Below are positions 1-8,937 of a stretch of 64,000 bases of DNA, one piece after another. The DNA is taken from contig OZ252150.1 in the NCBI GenBank assembly GCA_965248775.1, forward strand, positions 1,736,001-1,800,000, written 5' to 3'. Below the pieces are notes generated by a model that was given only the letters and a program-made list of their open reading frames with translations, did no database searches and had not been told where the DNA came from. How positions within the stretch are numbered: position 1 is the stretch's first letter; the number at the start of each line of letters is the position of its first letter. The position numbers and the translations under genes were made by a program. This DNA comes from JBHHUI01 sp965248775 (GTDB taxonomy: Bacteria > Chloroflexota > Anaerolineae > Anaerolineales > JBHHUI01).

Positions 1-64
1 AGCGAGCGCGCTTGAACGCACTCGCTCTGAATATTTTCGCTTTCGGTTGTAGATGGAGCCTCGT

Positions 65-1483
65 TTAGCCGACAGAGCCTTCCATTTGCAATTGAATGAG
101 GCGATTCATCTCGACCGCATATTCCATGGGCAGTTCTTTGACCAAGGGTTCTATGAAGCCTGCAACCACCATGCCTGAGGCTGCCTCTTCGGTGAGTCCG
201 CGACTCATCAAATAGAAGAGTTGGTCCTCGCCGACTTTGGAGACGGACGCTTCGTGTCCGATAGTCACATCGTCCTCATCAATCTCGATGTAAGGGTAAG
301 TATCCGAGCGCGAATGCTCGTCAATCAAAAGGGCATCACAGACCACGCTTGAGCGCGAGCCATGCGAGCCTTCATAGACCTTGAGCAATCCTCGGTAGGA
401 AGCACGTCCGCCATTCTTGGCGATCGACTTCGAAATAATTTTCGAGGTAGTATTCGGCGCGCCGTGGACAACTTTGCCTCCGGCATCCTGATGCTGGCCC
501 GCCCCTGCAAATGCTATCGAAAGGATTTCTCCATGTGCACCCGGCTCCATCAAGTAAACAGCCGGATACTTCATCGTCAATTTCGAGCCCAGGTTGCCGT
601 CGACCCACTCCATCACCGCATCCTGATAGGCCGCGGCCCGTTTGGTCACAAGGTTATACACATTGGTCGACCAATTTTGGATGGTTGTATAGCGGCAACG
701 AGCACCCTTCTTGACGACGATCTCTACGACAGCGGAATGAAGTGAGTCAGAGGAGTAGATCGGAGCTGTGCAACCTTCCACATAATGAATGCTCGCTCCT
801 TCATCTACAATGATCAGCGTACGTTCGAACTGGCCGACGTTTTTCGCATTGATTCGGAAATACGCCTGCAATGGCATCTCGATATGGACACCCGGCGGGA
901 CGTAAATAAATGAGCCGCCCGACCAGACTGCCGAATTGAGAGCGGCGAACTTGTTATCGGTCGGTGGAATGAGCTTTGCAAAATATTCCTTGAACATCTC
1001 TTCATGTTCAATTAATGCCTGATCGGTGCCAAGGAAAATCACTCCCTGGTCTTCGAGGTGCTTCTGGAGATTGTGGTAGACAACTTCTGATTCGTATTGT
1101 GCGCCGACACCCGCCAAAAACTTCTGTTCCGCCTCAGGTATTCCGAGCTTGTCAAAAGTTCTTCGGGTTTCTTCAGAAACCTCATCCCAGCTATCCACAT
1201 TTTCTTTTTGCGGCTTGATGTAATAGTAAATGCTATCGAAATCAATCTGAGCGACATTGCCCCCCCATTCGGGCATCGGTTTGCTCAAAAAGATGTCGAG
1301 CGAGCGATGGCGAAAATCGCGCATCCACTGCGGCTCATTTTTCATCTCAGAAATCTGGTCGAGAAGCGCGTGGTCGAGGCCTGGACGTGCTTTAAATTCG
1401 TAATTCTCTTCCTCGTGGAAGCCGTAGCGTTCGGCATACCTTTCGTTCAGTTCTGCGACTGCCTTTTTTTCGTCTAATGCCAT
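65..1483 (-). CDS. sufB: Fe-S cluster assembly scaffold SufB
   Basis: SufB is the cytoplasmic core of the SufBCD complex that builds Fe-S clusters. The 472-residue protein matches the usual length of about 470 and is alignable throughout: the N-terminal E-R-Y-G-F-x-E segment, the central beta-helix with V-x-S-G-G-S-F-I-Y-V-P-P-G-V, and the C-terminal region with the conserved Cys in S-V-V-C-D-A-L. It follows sufC by 20 nt on the same strand, so the two form a leftward operon. sufD would be expected next, but only 64 bases remain before the window edge and they hold no ATG on this strand. The identification is secure. Confidence 0.97.
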   Translation of the reverse strand: MALDEKKAVAELNERYAERYGFHEEENYEFKARPGLDHALLDQISEMKNEPQWMRDFRHRSLDIFLSKPMPEWGGNVAQIDFDSIYYYIKPQKENVDSWDEVSEETRRTFDKLGIPEAEQKFLAGVGAQYESEVVYHNLQKHLEDQGVIFLGTDQALIEHEEMFKEYFAKLIPPTDNKFAALNSAVWSGGSFIYVPPGVHIEMPLQAYFRINAKNVGQFERTLIIVDEGASIHYVEGCTAPIYSSDSLHSAVVEIVVKKGARCRYTTIQNWSTNVYNLVTKRAAAYQDAVMEWVDGNLGSKLTMKYPAVYLMEPGAHGEILSIAFAGAGQHQDAGGKVVHGAPNTTSKIISKSIAKNGGRASYRGLLKVYEGSHGSRSSVVCDALLIDEHSRSDTYPYIEIDEDDVTIGHEASVSKVGEDQLFYLMSRGLTEEAASGMVVAGFIEPLVKELPMEYAVEMNRLIQLQMEGSVG

Positions 1484-1503
1484 ATCAGTTTCCTCTAGCC
1501 AAG

Positions 1504-2286
1504 CTAAGCTTCGCTCACCTCGGAGCTATATTTCTCGCGCACCCAGTCATAACCATTTTCTTCGAGATGCAAAGCAAGCTCTGCACCCCCGGATTCGACG
1601 ATCTGCCCGTCAAGCATCACGTGAACATGGTCTGGCTTGATGTAATTCAAAATGCGTTGGTAATGCGTGATAACGAGCACGCCCATCGAAGGGCCAATTA
1701 GGCTTTTCACACCATCGGCAACAATACGCAATGCATCAATGTCGAGACCTGAATCAGTTTCGTCCATGATCGCGATCTCGGGCTCAAGCGTCGCCATTTG
1801 CAGGATTTCGGCTCGCTTCTTTTCCCCGCCAGAAAACCCATCGTTCAGATAGCGGCCCGCAAAGTCATGCGACATGTTTAACAGATCCATCTTTGCTCGT
1901 AACATTTTCCGAAAATCAGGGATGCTGATGCCCTTGTCTTCCGGGTTTTCCGATCGACGACGTACATTGATGGCTGTCCGTAAAAAGTTCGCAACAGAAA
2001 CACCCGGGATTGCCACGGGATACTGGAATGCGAGGAAGATCCCCAGCCGGGAGCGCTCATCTGGGCCCAGCTCGAGCAGATCAACACCCTTAAAAATAAC
2101 CTGGCCCTCAGTCACTACATAATCGGGATGGCCCATCAAGGCATAGGCGAGTGTACTCTTTCCGGTTCCGTTCGGACCCATCAACGCGTGGATTTCGCCT
2201 TGCTTTACAAGCAGGTCCACGCCCTTAAGAATAGGCTTATCGGCTATACTCACGTGGAGATTTCTAATTTCAAGTACGCTGGTCAT
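1504..2286 (-). CDS. sufC: Fe-S assembly ATPase SufC
   Basis: SufC is the ABC-type ATPase that drives SufBD remodelling; it is cytoplasmic and not a transporter. The sequence shows Walker A G-P-N-G-T-G-K-S-T at residues 37-45, the signature S-G-G-E-K-K-R at 152-158 and Walker B ending M-D-E at 174-176, the full set of an active ATPase. The length of 260 residues is normal. It is the first gene of the leftward suf operon, about 60 nt downstream of a consensus sigma-70 promoter that is shared back-to-back with the SufR-like repressor. Confidence 0.97.
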   Translation of the reverse strand: MTSVLEIRNLHVSIADKPILKGVDLLVKQGEIHALMGPNGTGKSTLAYALMGHPDYVVTEGQVIFKGVDLLELGPDERSRLGIFLAFQYPVAIPGVSVANFLRTAINVRRRSENPEDKGISIPDFRKMLRAKMDLLNMSHDFAGRYLNDGFSGGEKKRAEILQMATLEPEIAIMDETDSGLDIDALRIVADGVKSLIGPSMGVLVITHYQRILNYIKPDHVHVMLDGQIVESGGAELALHLEENGYDWVREKYSSEVSEA

Positions 2287-2353
2287 TCGTCAGATTCAGT
2301 CCCCATTAATTGTAGAAGTACTATACAGCTTGTAATTCTTCTGGATGATCGGG

Positions 2354-2382
2354 ATTATATCAGCCTTCATAAATAACGTCAA
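2354..2382 (-). promoter_or_regulatory. sigma-70 promoter of the suf operon
   Basis: On the minus strand a TTGACG hexamer (2382-2377) and a TATAAT hexamer (2359-2354) are separated by exactly 17 nt. Both match the consensus closely. The promoter points to sufC. Its -35 box overlaps the left arm of the dyad at 2378-2411. Confidence 0.85.
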
Positions 2383-2411
2383 TACTTGTGATAATTATCT
2401 TTTATATTGAC
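2378..2411. promoter_or_regulatory. probable SufR operator (34-bp symmetrical dyad)
   Basis: The arms GTCAATA (2378-2384) and TATTGAC (2405-2411) are exact inverted repeats. Centred between them is the perfect palindrome GATAATTATC (2390-2399), flanked by 5 nt on each side. The dyad covers the -35 boxes of both divergent promoters, so one bound dimer could block both. Assignment to the adjacent SufR-like protein is inference. Confidence 0.7.
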
Positions 2412-2435
2412 ACTAATTTCCCTCAATGCTATACT
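2407..2435 (+). promoter_or_regulatory. sigma-70 promoter of the SufR-like gene
   Basis: TTGACA (2407-2412) and TATACT (2430-2435) are 17 nt apart, an almost ideal sigma-70 promoter. It lies inside the longest open frame of the regulator, which rules out the ATG at 2407 as the translation start and supports the ATG at 2464. Confidence 0.85.
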
Positions 2436-2463
2436 CTATTTTGCCCGATATCCGGGAACGAAG

Positions 2464-3099
2464 ATGGCAAAAACACGCGACATAATTCTGGATACGCTCC
2501 AAACCCACGGTTCATTAAGTGTGGTTAAACTTGCAGAGAATGCAGGTGTGTCTCCGGTGTCCATTCGTCACCATCTCAGCTCATTACAAGCGAGCGGACT
2601 CATCGAGTCAGTCGAATTTAGGCAAGGCGTGGGCAGACCTCGGCTGCTATATTCACTCACAGAGAAAGCCGTCGAGAAACGTACGCCCAAGAAATACGCT
2701 CGCTTATCTGGCCGACTGCTCGCTGAGTTGAAGAATACATTACCGGTAGAGATCGTATCGGAAATACTCACAAACATTGCACGCAAGCGGGCAGCCGACC
2801 GCATGCAGAATTTGAATACCAGCTCATTCGAAGGCAAGCTAACCGCATTGGTTGAAATCCTTGGTGAAGAAGGATTCATGGCGGAATGGCAGCAGGCTGG
2901 CGAAGAGTATGCTGTGACAGAACACAACTGCCCCTACTTCCTCGTCGGCCAGCAGCACCCTGAGATTTGCACCTTCGATCAGGTGCTCATCAGCGAAGTA
3001 TTGGAAGTCCCTGTTGAACGGACTACTTGTCTGCTCGACGGAGATGATGAATGCGTGTTCGTATTTCCTAAGCCCGAACTAGTCCAAATAGCGGAGTAA
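2464..3099 (+). CDS. sufR: SufR-like Fe-S-sensing transcriptional repressor
   Basis: A 211-residue winged-helix regulator. The helix-turn-helix is near residues 15-55 (V-S-P-V-S-I-R-H-H-L). Four cysteines at 156, 169, 189 and 197 (spacing 12, 19, 7) resemble the Fe-S ligand set of cyanobacterial and actinobacterial SufR repressors, which release DNA when the cluster is lost. It is divergent from sufCB and precedes a SufT-like gene by 5 nt. The start was set at 2464 because an earlier in-frame ATG lies within its own promoter. The family call is strong; cluster binding is inferred from the cysteines. Confidence 0.88.
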   Translation: MAKTRDIILDTLQTHGSLSVVKLAENAGVSPVSIRHHLSSLQASGLIESVEFRQGVGRPRLLYSLTEKAVEKRTPKKYARLSGRLLAELKNTLPVEIVSEILTNIARKRAADRMQNLNTSSFEGKLTALVEILGEEGFMAEWQQAGEEYAVTEHNCPYFLVGQQHPEICTFDQVLISEVLEVPVERTTCLLDGDDECVFVFPKPELVQIAE

Positions 3100-3104
3100 G
3101 CCAG

Positions 3105-3431
3105 ATGGCGGAACTGCCTGCACTTTTCACATCAGAAGACCCAGAGGTCGTCGCACTCCGAGAAGGTTTGCGAGAAATTATTGACCCTGAAATTGGCATG
3201 AACATTGTCGAGTTGGGTCTTATTCGTGAATTTGATATCCAACCGGACAAAACGAACGTCACAATGATTTTGACCACGCCCTTCTGTCCATATGGCCCGG
3301 CAATGATCGAGTCGACTCGTAAAAAAGCAGAAGAGGTCACCGGTCGTCCATCGACGGTTGAGATGGGCATTGAGATGTGGGACCCGGAAATGATGGAAGA
3401 TGGCGCTGGGGGCGATTGGGGTCTCTTTTAA
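3105..3431 (+). CDS. sufT: SufT/MIP18-like Fe-S carrier or maturation factor (DUF59)
   Basis: A 108-residue DUF59 protein with the family marks D-P-E-I-G-x-N-I-V-E-L-G-L near the N-terminus and the conserved Cys in T-P-F-C-P-Y-G. Relatives (SufT, MIP18/CIA2) help insert Fe-S clusters into target proteins. It begins 5 nt after the SufR-like gene and is followed by a terminator, so the pair is one short transcript. The C-terminal W-G-L-F tail is seen in many bacterial members. Confidence 0.85.
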   Translation: MAELPALFTSEDPEVVALREGLREIIDPEIGMNIVELGLIREFDIQPDKTNVTMILTTPFCPYGPAMIESTRKKAEEVTGRPSTVEMGIEMWDPEMMEDGAGGDWGLF

Positions 3432-3458
3432 TTCCCGAATATCTCGCAATCAGTCTGG

Positions 3459-3486
3459 GACCGGTCAATTGGCCGGTCTTTTTTTA
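3459..3486 (+). terminator. rho-independent terminator after sufT-like gene
   Basis: A GACCGG/CCGGTC stem (3459-3464 with 3473-3478) is followed directly by a run of T residues, 28 nt after the stop codon. Confidence 0.85.
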
Positions 3487-3621
3487 TTGCAGAACATATC
3501 ATGTTACGCTTGATGCGCTGCTACAATGTAGATAAGCAGATAACAGATAACACTCGTTCCAGTCCCAGTAGATCTCTGCTCCAGCGAAGATTGCCTTTGC
3601 ATAGAAACTGATCCACGAACG

Positions 3622-4901
3622 ATGTCGATCACGTTCACGAAAGTTCGCCTCCCCAATCGACGTAAGGATATCCTACGTCGTGTGCGCCTGATCGACGCCC
3701 TCCATCAGAACATCCATCGCAAGCTAACACTCATTTCCGCCCCCGCCGGCTACGGAAAAAGCTCACTGCTCTCTGACTTCGCCGTGGACATCGACGCCGC
3801 CGTCGATGCCTCGGTCTGCTGGTACAGCATCTTGCCGGAAGACATCGCCCTGCTCCCCTTTGTCGAGCATATCATCGTCGCCTTCCAACAGCGCTTCCCC
3901 GATTTCGGAGCCCAACTACTCGACGCACTGCAACAACCCAGCAGCAAGCCCGACGCACTCAGCCTGGCCGGGGAGTTGATCAACGAGATGGTGCTGCACA
4001 TCGACGATTTCTGCGTCTTCATGCTCGACGATTATCATCTCGCAGGCGAAACAGCCTCCATCGTTATGCTCATCGAGGCCCTACTGCGCGATTTGCCGGA
4101 CCAGGTGCGCTTCATCATCGCCGGCCGCGCAGACTTTGGTATCCCCACGGCAGCGCTCTATGTGCGCGATGACCTGAGTGTGGTCAACGCCGACAGTCTG
4201 CGCTTCCGTGCGGATGAGATCCAGCAGCTCGTGCGCCAAAAATATCGCGTCAAGCTCGCGGACGAACAGGCCGACGAACTGGCCGCCCGCGCCGACGGCT
4301 GGATCGTCGCCATCCTAATGGCGGTGCACACGCTGCGCGACGGCGCCCTGCCCAGCTTCAGCGGTGCGCACGACCAGTTGTATGAATTTCTGGCAGATGA
4401 AGTCGTAGCACAACAGCCAGATGACGTTCGAGAACTTCTCTTTGCGACCTCCATCCTGGATGCGTTCGGCGCAGACCTTTGCAACGCCGTGCTCGATAGC
4501 ACGGACGCAGAAACGCGTCTGCGCGACCTGGAAGCGCGCAACCTCTTCATCGTCAGAAATGACAATGGCACCGCGAGCAGCTACCGCTATCACCAACTCT
4601 TCGCCGAGTTTCTGCAGAAGCGGCTTGTTGAGTCCGACCCGGCGCTGCAGCTGCGCTTGCACGCGCGCGCCGCGAACTGGTACACCGAACACGCAGAATG
4701 GGAATCCGCCGTCAAACACGCCCTCGCAGCCGGAGAGCTGCAGGCAGCCGCAGAATGGCTGGATGCAATTGCGCGCGACTTCTTTGTCCGTGGGCGCAGA
4801 AACAGCCTCTTGCGCTGGTATGCACAGTTGGAGGGGAACGTGGACTTGCCTCGCATCGCCCCCAACTTCGTCGTCTACGTCGCAAAGGTTCATACGGACA
4901 C
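3622..4901 (+). pseudogene. regulator fragment 1: ATPase domain
   Basis: Contains the STAND-type ATPase with A-P-A-G-Y-G-K-S and V-F-M-L-D-D-Y-H-L. The open frame runs 34 nt into the IS4 element and stops at 4935. The region 3487-3621 upstream holds no other gene. Confidence 0.85.
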
Positions 4902-6092
4902 TTCACTACCGGACACTTTATCCGTGATTGATTAGCGGTTGCCTCTCGGCTACACTCTCCGTTCTACCACAGAACAAGGGGAGTATCGCCATGAGTGACA
5001 ACCGCCGTACATATCGTGCCATAAAGAGCGCCTTGCGGCAACTGTACCCAGGAGAACCGCAGGGCAACTTGGCTCGCCATTTGGATACGCTCGCTGCCAT
5101 GGTCAGCGGAATTGTCCGCAGCCAGAGTAGCCAGCTACCGGCGATCGCCAGGAAAGTGCCAGACGGCAACAAACCCGAGAGCCGGGTCAAACGGTACGCC
5201 CGCTGGGTCAAGAATGAGCATATTAATAACGAAGTCTTCTTTCTACCCTTCGCTGAACCCTTATTGCAGGGTCTGGCGCAGGACCGCACGCTCGTGTTGG
5301 CAATGGACGGCAGCGAAGTGGGCCGCGGTTGCCTGACCCTGATGGTGAGCGTCATCTACAAGCAACGTGCTTTGCCGGTGGCGTGGGTCACCGTCAAAGG
5401 GAGCAAGGGACATTTTTCAGAAGCGACACACGTGCAGTTGTTGACAGAAGTACACGCTTTGGTGCCCCCTGCAAGCGATGTCGTCTTCCTGGGGGATGGT
5501 GAATTCGATGGCACGAACCTCCAGGCGGCTCTGAATGACTACGAATGGGCCTACGTCTGTCGCACGGCCAAGCATGTCCAGCTATGTGAAGGGGGCGACT
5601 GGTTCGCCTTCGCCGACCTGGATGTGCCCCGTGGTGCATACCGCGGCGTGCCGGATGTCGCCTTCACCCAGCAGGAATATGGGCCCGTCCTTGCCATCGC
5701 GTGGTGGCAGCGCGACTGCAAAGAGCCCCTCTATCTGGTCACCAACCTGGAGCTGGTTGCCGAAGCCTGTTCCTGGTATAACAAACGCTTTCGTATTGAA
5801 ACTTTCTTCTCCGACCAGAAAAGCCGGGGCTTCAATTTGCATAAAAGCCATATCGCCGACCCGGCCCGGCTGGCCCGGTTGATGATCGCAGCTTGCCTTG
5901 CTTACATCTGGATCATCTACTTGGGCGTCATCGCCAAACGAGATAATTGGGTGCAAGTCATTCACCGCACCGACCGCTGTGATCTGAGCCTATTTCAACT
6001 CGGCTTGCGCCTGCTGGAACAGTTCCTAAATGAGCATCTGCCCATCCCGGTCGCCTTTGACATGCCCCGCGCAGAAAGTGTCCGGTAGTGAA
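4902..6092 (+). mobile_element. IS4-family insertion sequence (copy A)
   Basis: A complete 1,191-bp element. The terminal inverted repeats TTCACTACCGGACACTTT (4902-4919) and its exact complement (6075-6092) are 18 bp. The 8-bp target duplication ACGGACAC is at 4894-4901 and 6093-6100. It is inserted between the ATPase and TPR parts of the BTAD regulator, and precise excision restores the frame. Confidence 0.95.
4991..6088 (+). CDS. IS4-family transposase
   Basis: A 365-residue DDE transposase from the ATG at 4991, preceded by AAGGGGAG. The first catalytic Asp lies in A-M-D-G-S-E and the second in L-G-D-G-E-F-D. The C-terminal Y-N-K-R-F-R-I-E-T-F-F-S-D-Q-K gives the Y-x2-R-x3-E-x6-K signature of the IS4 family. 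The frame is intact, so the element may be active. The stop overlaps the right inverted repeat. Confidence 0.92.
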   Translation: MSDNRRTYRAIKSALRQLYPGEPQGNLARHLDTLAAMVSGIVRSQSSQLPAIARKVPDGNKPESRVKRYARWVKNEHINNEVFFLPFAEPLLQGLAQDRTLVLAMDGSEVGRGCLTLMVSVIYKQRALPVAWVTVKGSKGHFSEATHVQLLTEVHALVPPASDVVFLGDGEFDGTNLQAALNDYEWAYVCRTAKHVQLCEGGDWFAFADLDVPRGAYRGVPDVAFTQQEYGPVLAIAWWQRDCKEPLYLVTNLELVAEACSWYNKRFRIETFFSDQKSRGFNLHKSHIADPARLARLMIAACLAYIWIIYLGVIAKRDNWVQVIHRTDRCDLSLFQLGLRLLEQFLNEHLPIPVAFDMPRAESVR

Positions 6093-6100
6093 ACGGACAC

Positions 6101-7661
6101 GACAAAAGTCGTGGAGAGCAATACCTTATTAGACCTACTCGCACCGCATCTGGATCAAGTAGGTGATCCCGAACTCTCGGTAATGGCGCTCTTTGCTCGC
6201 AGCATGAACCATCGAAGACAGGATGAATATGAGTCGGCTATCGCGGCCATTCAAGCTGCCCGCCGGTTGATTGACGAAAGTGATTTATCCAATATGAGCG
6301 AAGCGAACCGGCATGAAGGGTATTGCCTTGGTCGTCTCGGGCAGAGGGAAGCAGCCATCCCCCTCCTGGAGGCGGCTTCGACCGGCTTTCGGGGACTAGA
6401 GCAGACTCACGATCTCGCCGAGACCTTGAATGATCTTATTCATGTCTACGAACAGAATAGCGAACTATTTAATGCGCAGCGCTGCGCTTCCGAGGTGATG
6501 AAGCTCAGGCAAAACGACAAGAACAAGGGTGCGCGTGCGCACGCCCTCAATAACTATGCCTCCTTGCAGGTGGATGTTGGCAGGTATGCCGAGGCCTGGG
6601 AGGCCTTTGCGGAAGCGATTAATTGCGCCCAGGAAGCCGCGCGCCCTGAGGCAATTGCTGTAATCCTCAATGGCCAAGGTGAGTTGTTGACCAATATTCG
6701 CGATCTTGAGAGGGCGTACAAAGCCTACGAGGCTGCCTATGCCATTGGCATACGGTCCGCTATAGGCTTTACTCTTCCCTACTCGTGCAAAGGAATGTCA
6801 GAGGTGGAACGCCTGCGCGGGAATTACGATCTCTCCATGTATTGGTTACGTGAAGGTGTCCAGATTGAAGCGTCTTCAATGGATGCACCCGAGAATCAAG
6901 CGCGATTGGGTGCGGTTTATTTGAGCATGGGTCAACTCGAGTTGGCGGTTGAATCGCTCGGGGGCGCGCTCAACAACTCGCACGGCCAGGTTCTCCACGG
7001 CAAAGAGAAGATACTGGCCAATTTTTCTCTTGCCCGAGCGCTGCATGCTGCCGGGCAGCGTGAAGCGGCGCTCAGGGAGCTAGAAACTTCATTCACAGAA
7101 TCGGCCATCCTGGGCAACGATCATTATCTTGCGGTCGCCGCCCGGGAAGCAGGTCCATTGTTGCAATATGCCCGCGAACAGAGGCCGGAGAACGACCATC
7201 TTCTTTCGTTATTGAAGAGGTCCGAGGATATTCCCACAAAAATGGAGAGTATTCTGGATTAGAGAGAAGAAGACGTCGCGACGCAGCGATCTCTGGAGGT
7301 AAACGCGTTTGGCCCCGGACGCATCCGTTTGAATGGCGAATTACTCGCCAATCGCTTCTGGTCATCTAAAAAGGCGCGCGCCATCGTGTTTTTCCTGATC
7401 GACAAGGGACGCGCCCGCAAAGACGAACTCTCCTTGGAATTCTGGCCGGAGGCCTCCCATTCTGCCTCCAATAGTCGCGTACACGTTACCATCTGGCGTG
7501 CCCGGAAGGCACTGGGCGGGAATGGAATTATTACGCACAAGGACGGCGTCTATTCAATCGCGGAGAACATCGACATCTGGTACGACGTCGCGGAGTTCGA
7601 ACGGCTGCTGCAGCACGCCCAGAAGAACAATGCAAGCGATATCGCCATTCGGAAGTCTCTG
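6101..7661 (+). pseudogene. regulator fragment 2: TPR region and winged helix
   Basis: Up to the TAG at 7260 the fragment is a chain of TPR-like helical repeats (A-E-A-W-E-A-F-A-E-A-I, A-Y-K-A-Y-E-A-A-Y and similar). After the TAG, in the same frame, comes a winged-helix DNA-binding domain (S-K-K-A-R-A-I through S-R-V-H-V-T-I-W-R-A-R-K-A-L). The IS1 insertion follows at 7662. An internal ATG at 7329 could start a separate short product, but no ribosome-binding site supports it. Confidence 0.8.
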
Positions 7662-8480
7662 GGTAGTGGTTACATGGTAACTGATGGGGACCACGCTGTA
7701 TTGTAGTAATGGAGATACAACTTGAGTACAGCTTCATGGTAAACGTCGGACTTGGAGAAAGAAAGAGTTTTGCGCACGAAGCGAGCCAGTCTCTGGCGCA
7801 AGGTGTTGTTCCAGCGTTCCACGTGAGATGTCTGGCCGCTTTCTTTGCCGACACTTTGGTGAGTGTCGTTTGGTAAAACCTTCTGGTAAGCGTGCCAGAA
7901 GTCGCTGAAGGAGCAACACGCTTTGTAGGATGCTGGGATGGATTTCCATAACGCGCGACAACTTTTTTCACTGCGGTCGCCAATAAAATAGGCCACCACT
8001 TGGCGCGTGCGCCGACACAGCGCGACCCATATCCAACGTTTATCGTTTTTTGTGCGTACAAATGACCATAATTCATCCAATTCCAGCACATCATCCGTTT
8101 TTACGGTTTCTAAAGTGTCAGCCAGGTTCGGCATAGCGCCGGCCTTCTCCAGAATCCAGCGTGCTAATGTCTGCCGCGCGATGCCAAAGATGCGCTCAAT
8201 GCCGCGCATACTGGCTCGCTCTCGATAGGTGCGTAGGACAAATTCTCTGATGAACTCAGGATAAGAACGGCTTTGCGGTTCCAACATTCCATAAGCGGCG
8301 CAATCGAGACAATGAAACTTCTGACCGCCTTTATAGTCTGTACCATTCTTGACAATGTTGAGGCTCCTGCACTTTGAACACTCATGCGTGATGACACTCT
8401 GGATCATTTTGGCGCTCCTCTGTTTGGCAGGCCAACAACTTACTTTTTCCAGACTCATCAGTCAACATGTAACCACTACC
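7662..8480 (-). mobile_element. IS1-family insertion sequence (copy 1)
   Basis: An 819-bp element with ends GGTAGTGGTTACAT and its complement. The target repeat GTCTCTG (7 bp) is at 7655-7661 and 8481-8487. Copies 2 and 3 in this window have the same 819-bp size and 8-bp duplications. Removing the element plus 7 bp puts the BTAD domain back in frame, which confirms the 7-bp count. Confidence 0.93.
7670..8407 (-). CDS. IS1-family transposase (single-frame type)
   Basis: A 245-residue protein with an N-terminal zinc-binding C-x2-C...C-x2-C domain like InsA and a C-terminal DDE domain. The motifs L-E-L-D-E-L-W-S-F-V and H-V-E-R-W-N-N-T-L-R-Q-R are typical of IS1. It is encoded in one frame without the usual InsA/InsB frameshift. 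The start at 8407 (M-I-Q-S-V) is chosen over an upstream ATG because the zinc domain begins there. It has the same sequence as copy 3. Confidence 0.92.
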   Translation of the reverse strand: MIQSVITHECSKCRSLNIVKNGTDYKGGQKFHCLDCAAYGMLEPQSRSYPEFIREFVLRTYRERASMRGIERIFGIARQTLARWILEKAGAMPNLADTLETVKTDDVLELDELWSFVRTKNDKRWIWVALCRRTRQVVAYFIGDRSEKSCRALWKSIPASYKACCSFSDFWHAYQKVLPNDTHQSVGKESGQTSHVERWNNTLRQRLARFVRKTLSFSKSDVYHEAVLKLYLHYYNTAWSPSVTM

Positions 8481-8487
8481 GTCTCTG

Positions 8488-8844
8488 CAAGAGGCCATTG
8501 AGCTCTACTCCGGGGAACTTCTCGCAGGGGCGTCGCTCGACTGGGTCGATATGCGGCGAAATGAGCTCCAATTGAAATACATCCAGGCATTGATCCAACT
8601 GGGAAAGATGGAATTAAGTAGTCACAGGTACCAGGATGCACGCCTTTTGTACGAGAAAGCCATCGAAATTGACAACTACCAGGATGGCGCGCATGCGGGT
8701 TTAATGAGGGCTCTCGTCGGGTTGGGTCTCAACTCTCTAGCTTCAGCTCATTATGTAAATTATGCCGCGCTGCTCGAGGCAGAGCTAAAAACAATTCCCA
8801 CAGACGAGCTGACCGCACTCTATAACACAATTCATCAGCCTTGA
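8488..8844 (+). pseudogene. regulator fragment 3: BTAD domain
   Basis: The C-terminal BTAD domain reads S-L-Q-E-A-I-E-L-Y-S-G-E-L-L across the repaired junction. It continues with R-R-N-E-L-Q-L-K-Y and ends at a TGA at 8842. These helical repeats are the hallmark of SARP-type activators. Confidence 0.82.
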
Positions 8845-8877
8845 TTAAAATACAGAAAAATCCCTCCCCCAAAAAAA

Positions 8878-8909
8878 TGTAAGTGATTTGTAAGTGTGGC
8901 GGTGTAATG
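8878..8909 (+). promoter_or_regulatory. direct repeats upstream of the peptide gene (possible SARP-type operator)
   Basis: TGTAAGTG occurs at 8878-8885 and 8889-8896, exactly 11 nt apart, with a related TGTAATG at 8903-8909. SARP/BTAD activators typically bind direct repeats at 11-nt spacing near the -35 region. A BTAD regulator gene lies immediately upstream and the secreted peptide gene starts at 8938. The functional link is inference. Confidence 0.4.
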
Positions 8910-8937
8910 TGTCTTCTATCAAGAAATAGGAGAAGAC

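Larger units (their letters stand above)
3622..8844 (+). pseudogene. MalT-type ATPase/TPR/BTAD transcriptional regulator, broken by two IS elements and an amber codon
   Basis: Three pieces (3622-4901, 6101-7661, 8488-8844) join without a frame change once the IS4 element with its 8-bp duplication and the IS1 element with its 7-bp duplication are removed. The result is 3,198 nt, or 1,065 codons plus stop. Domains in order are an AAA/STAND ATPase with Walker A at residues 41-48 and Walker B L-D-D at about 135, a TPR-rich middle, an OmpR-type winged helix and a bacterial transcriptional activator (BTAD) domain. One in-frame TAG at 7260-7262 separates the TPR part from the winged helix; CAG to TAG would explain it. 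Such proteins are SARP/AfsR-like activators. It lies just upstream of the secreted peptide gene at 8938, its likely former target. Confidence 0.88.

Noticed and set aside
1..64. Start of sufD at the left edge
   Set aside because: The minus strand has no ATG here; a GTG at 21 is possible but only seven codons are visible, too little to annotate.
2407..2463. Upstream ATG for the SufR-like gene
   Set aside because: It lies within the gene's own -35 box, so it cannot be in the mRNA from that promoter.
4158..4893. Long minus-strand frames opposite the BTAD regulator
   Set aside because: Low-complexity Ser/Arg-rich shadows of a GC-rich coding frame.
7260..7262. TAG read as glutamine genome-wide
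   Set aside because: Many intact genes end in TAG at the expected length (for example sgaA, the SDR and the response regulator), so general reassignment is not tenable.
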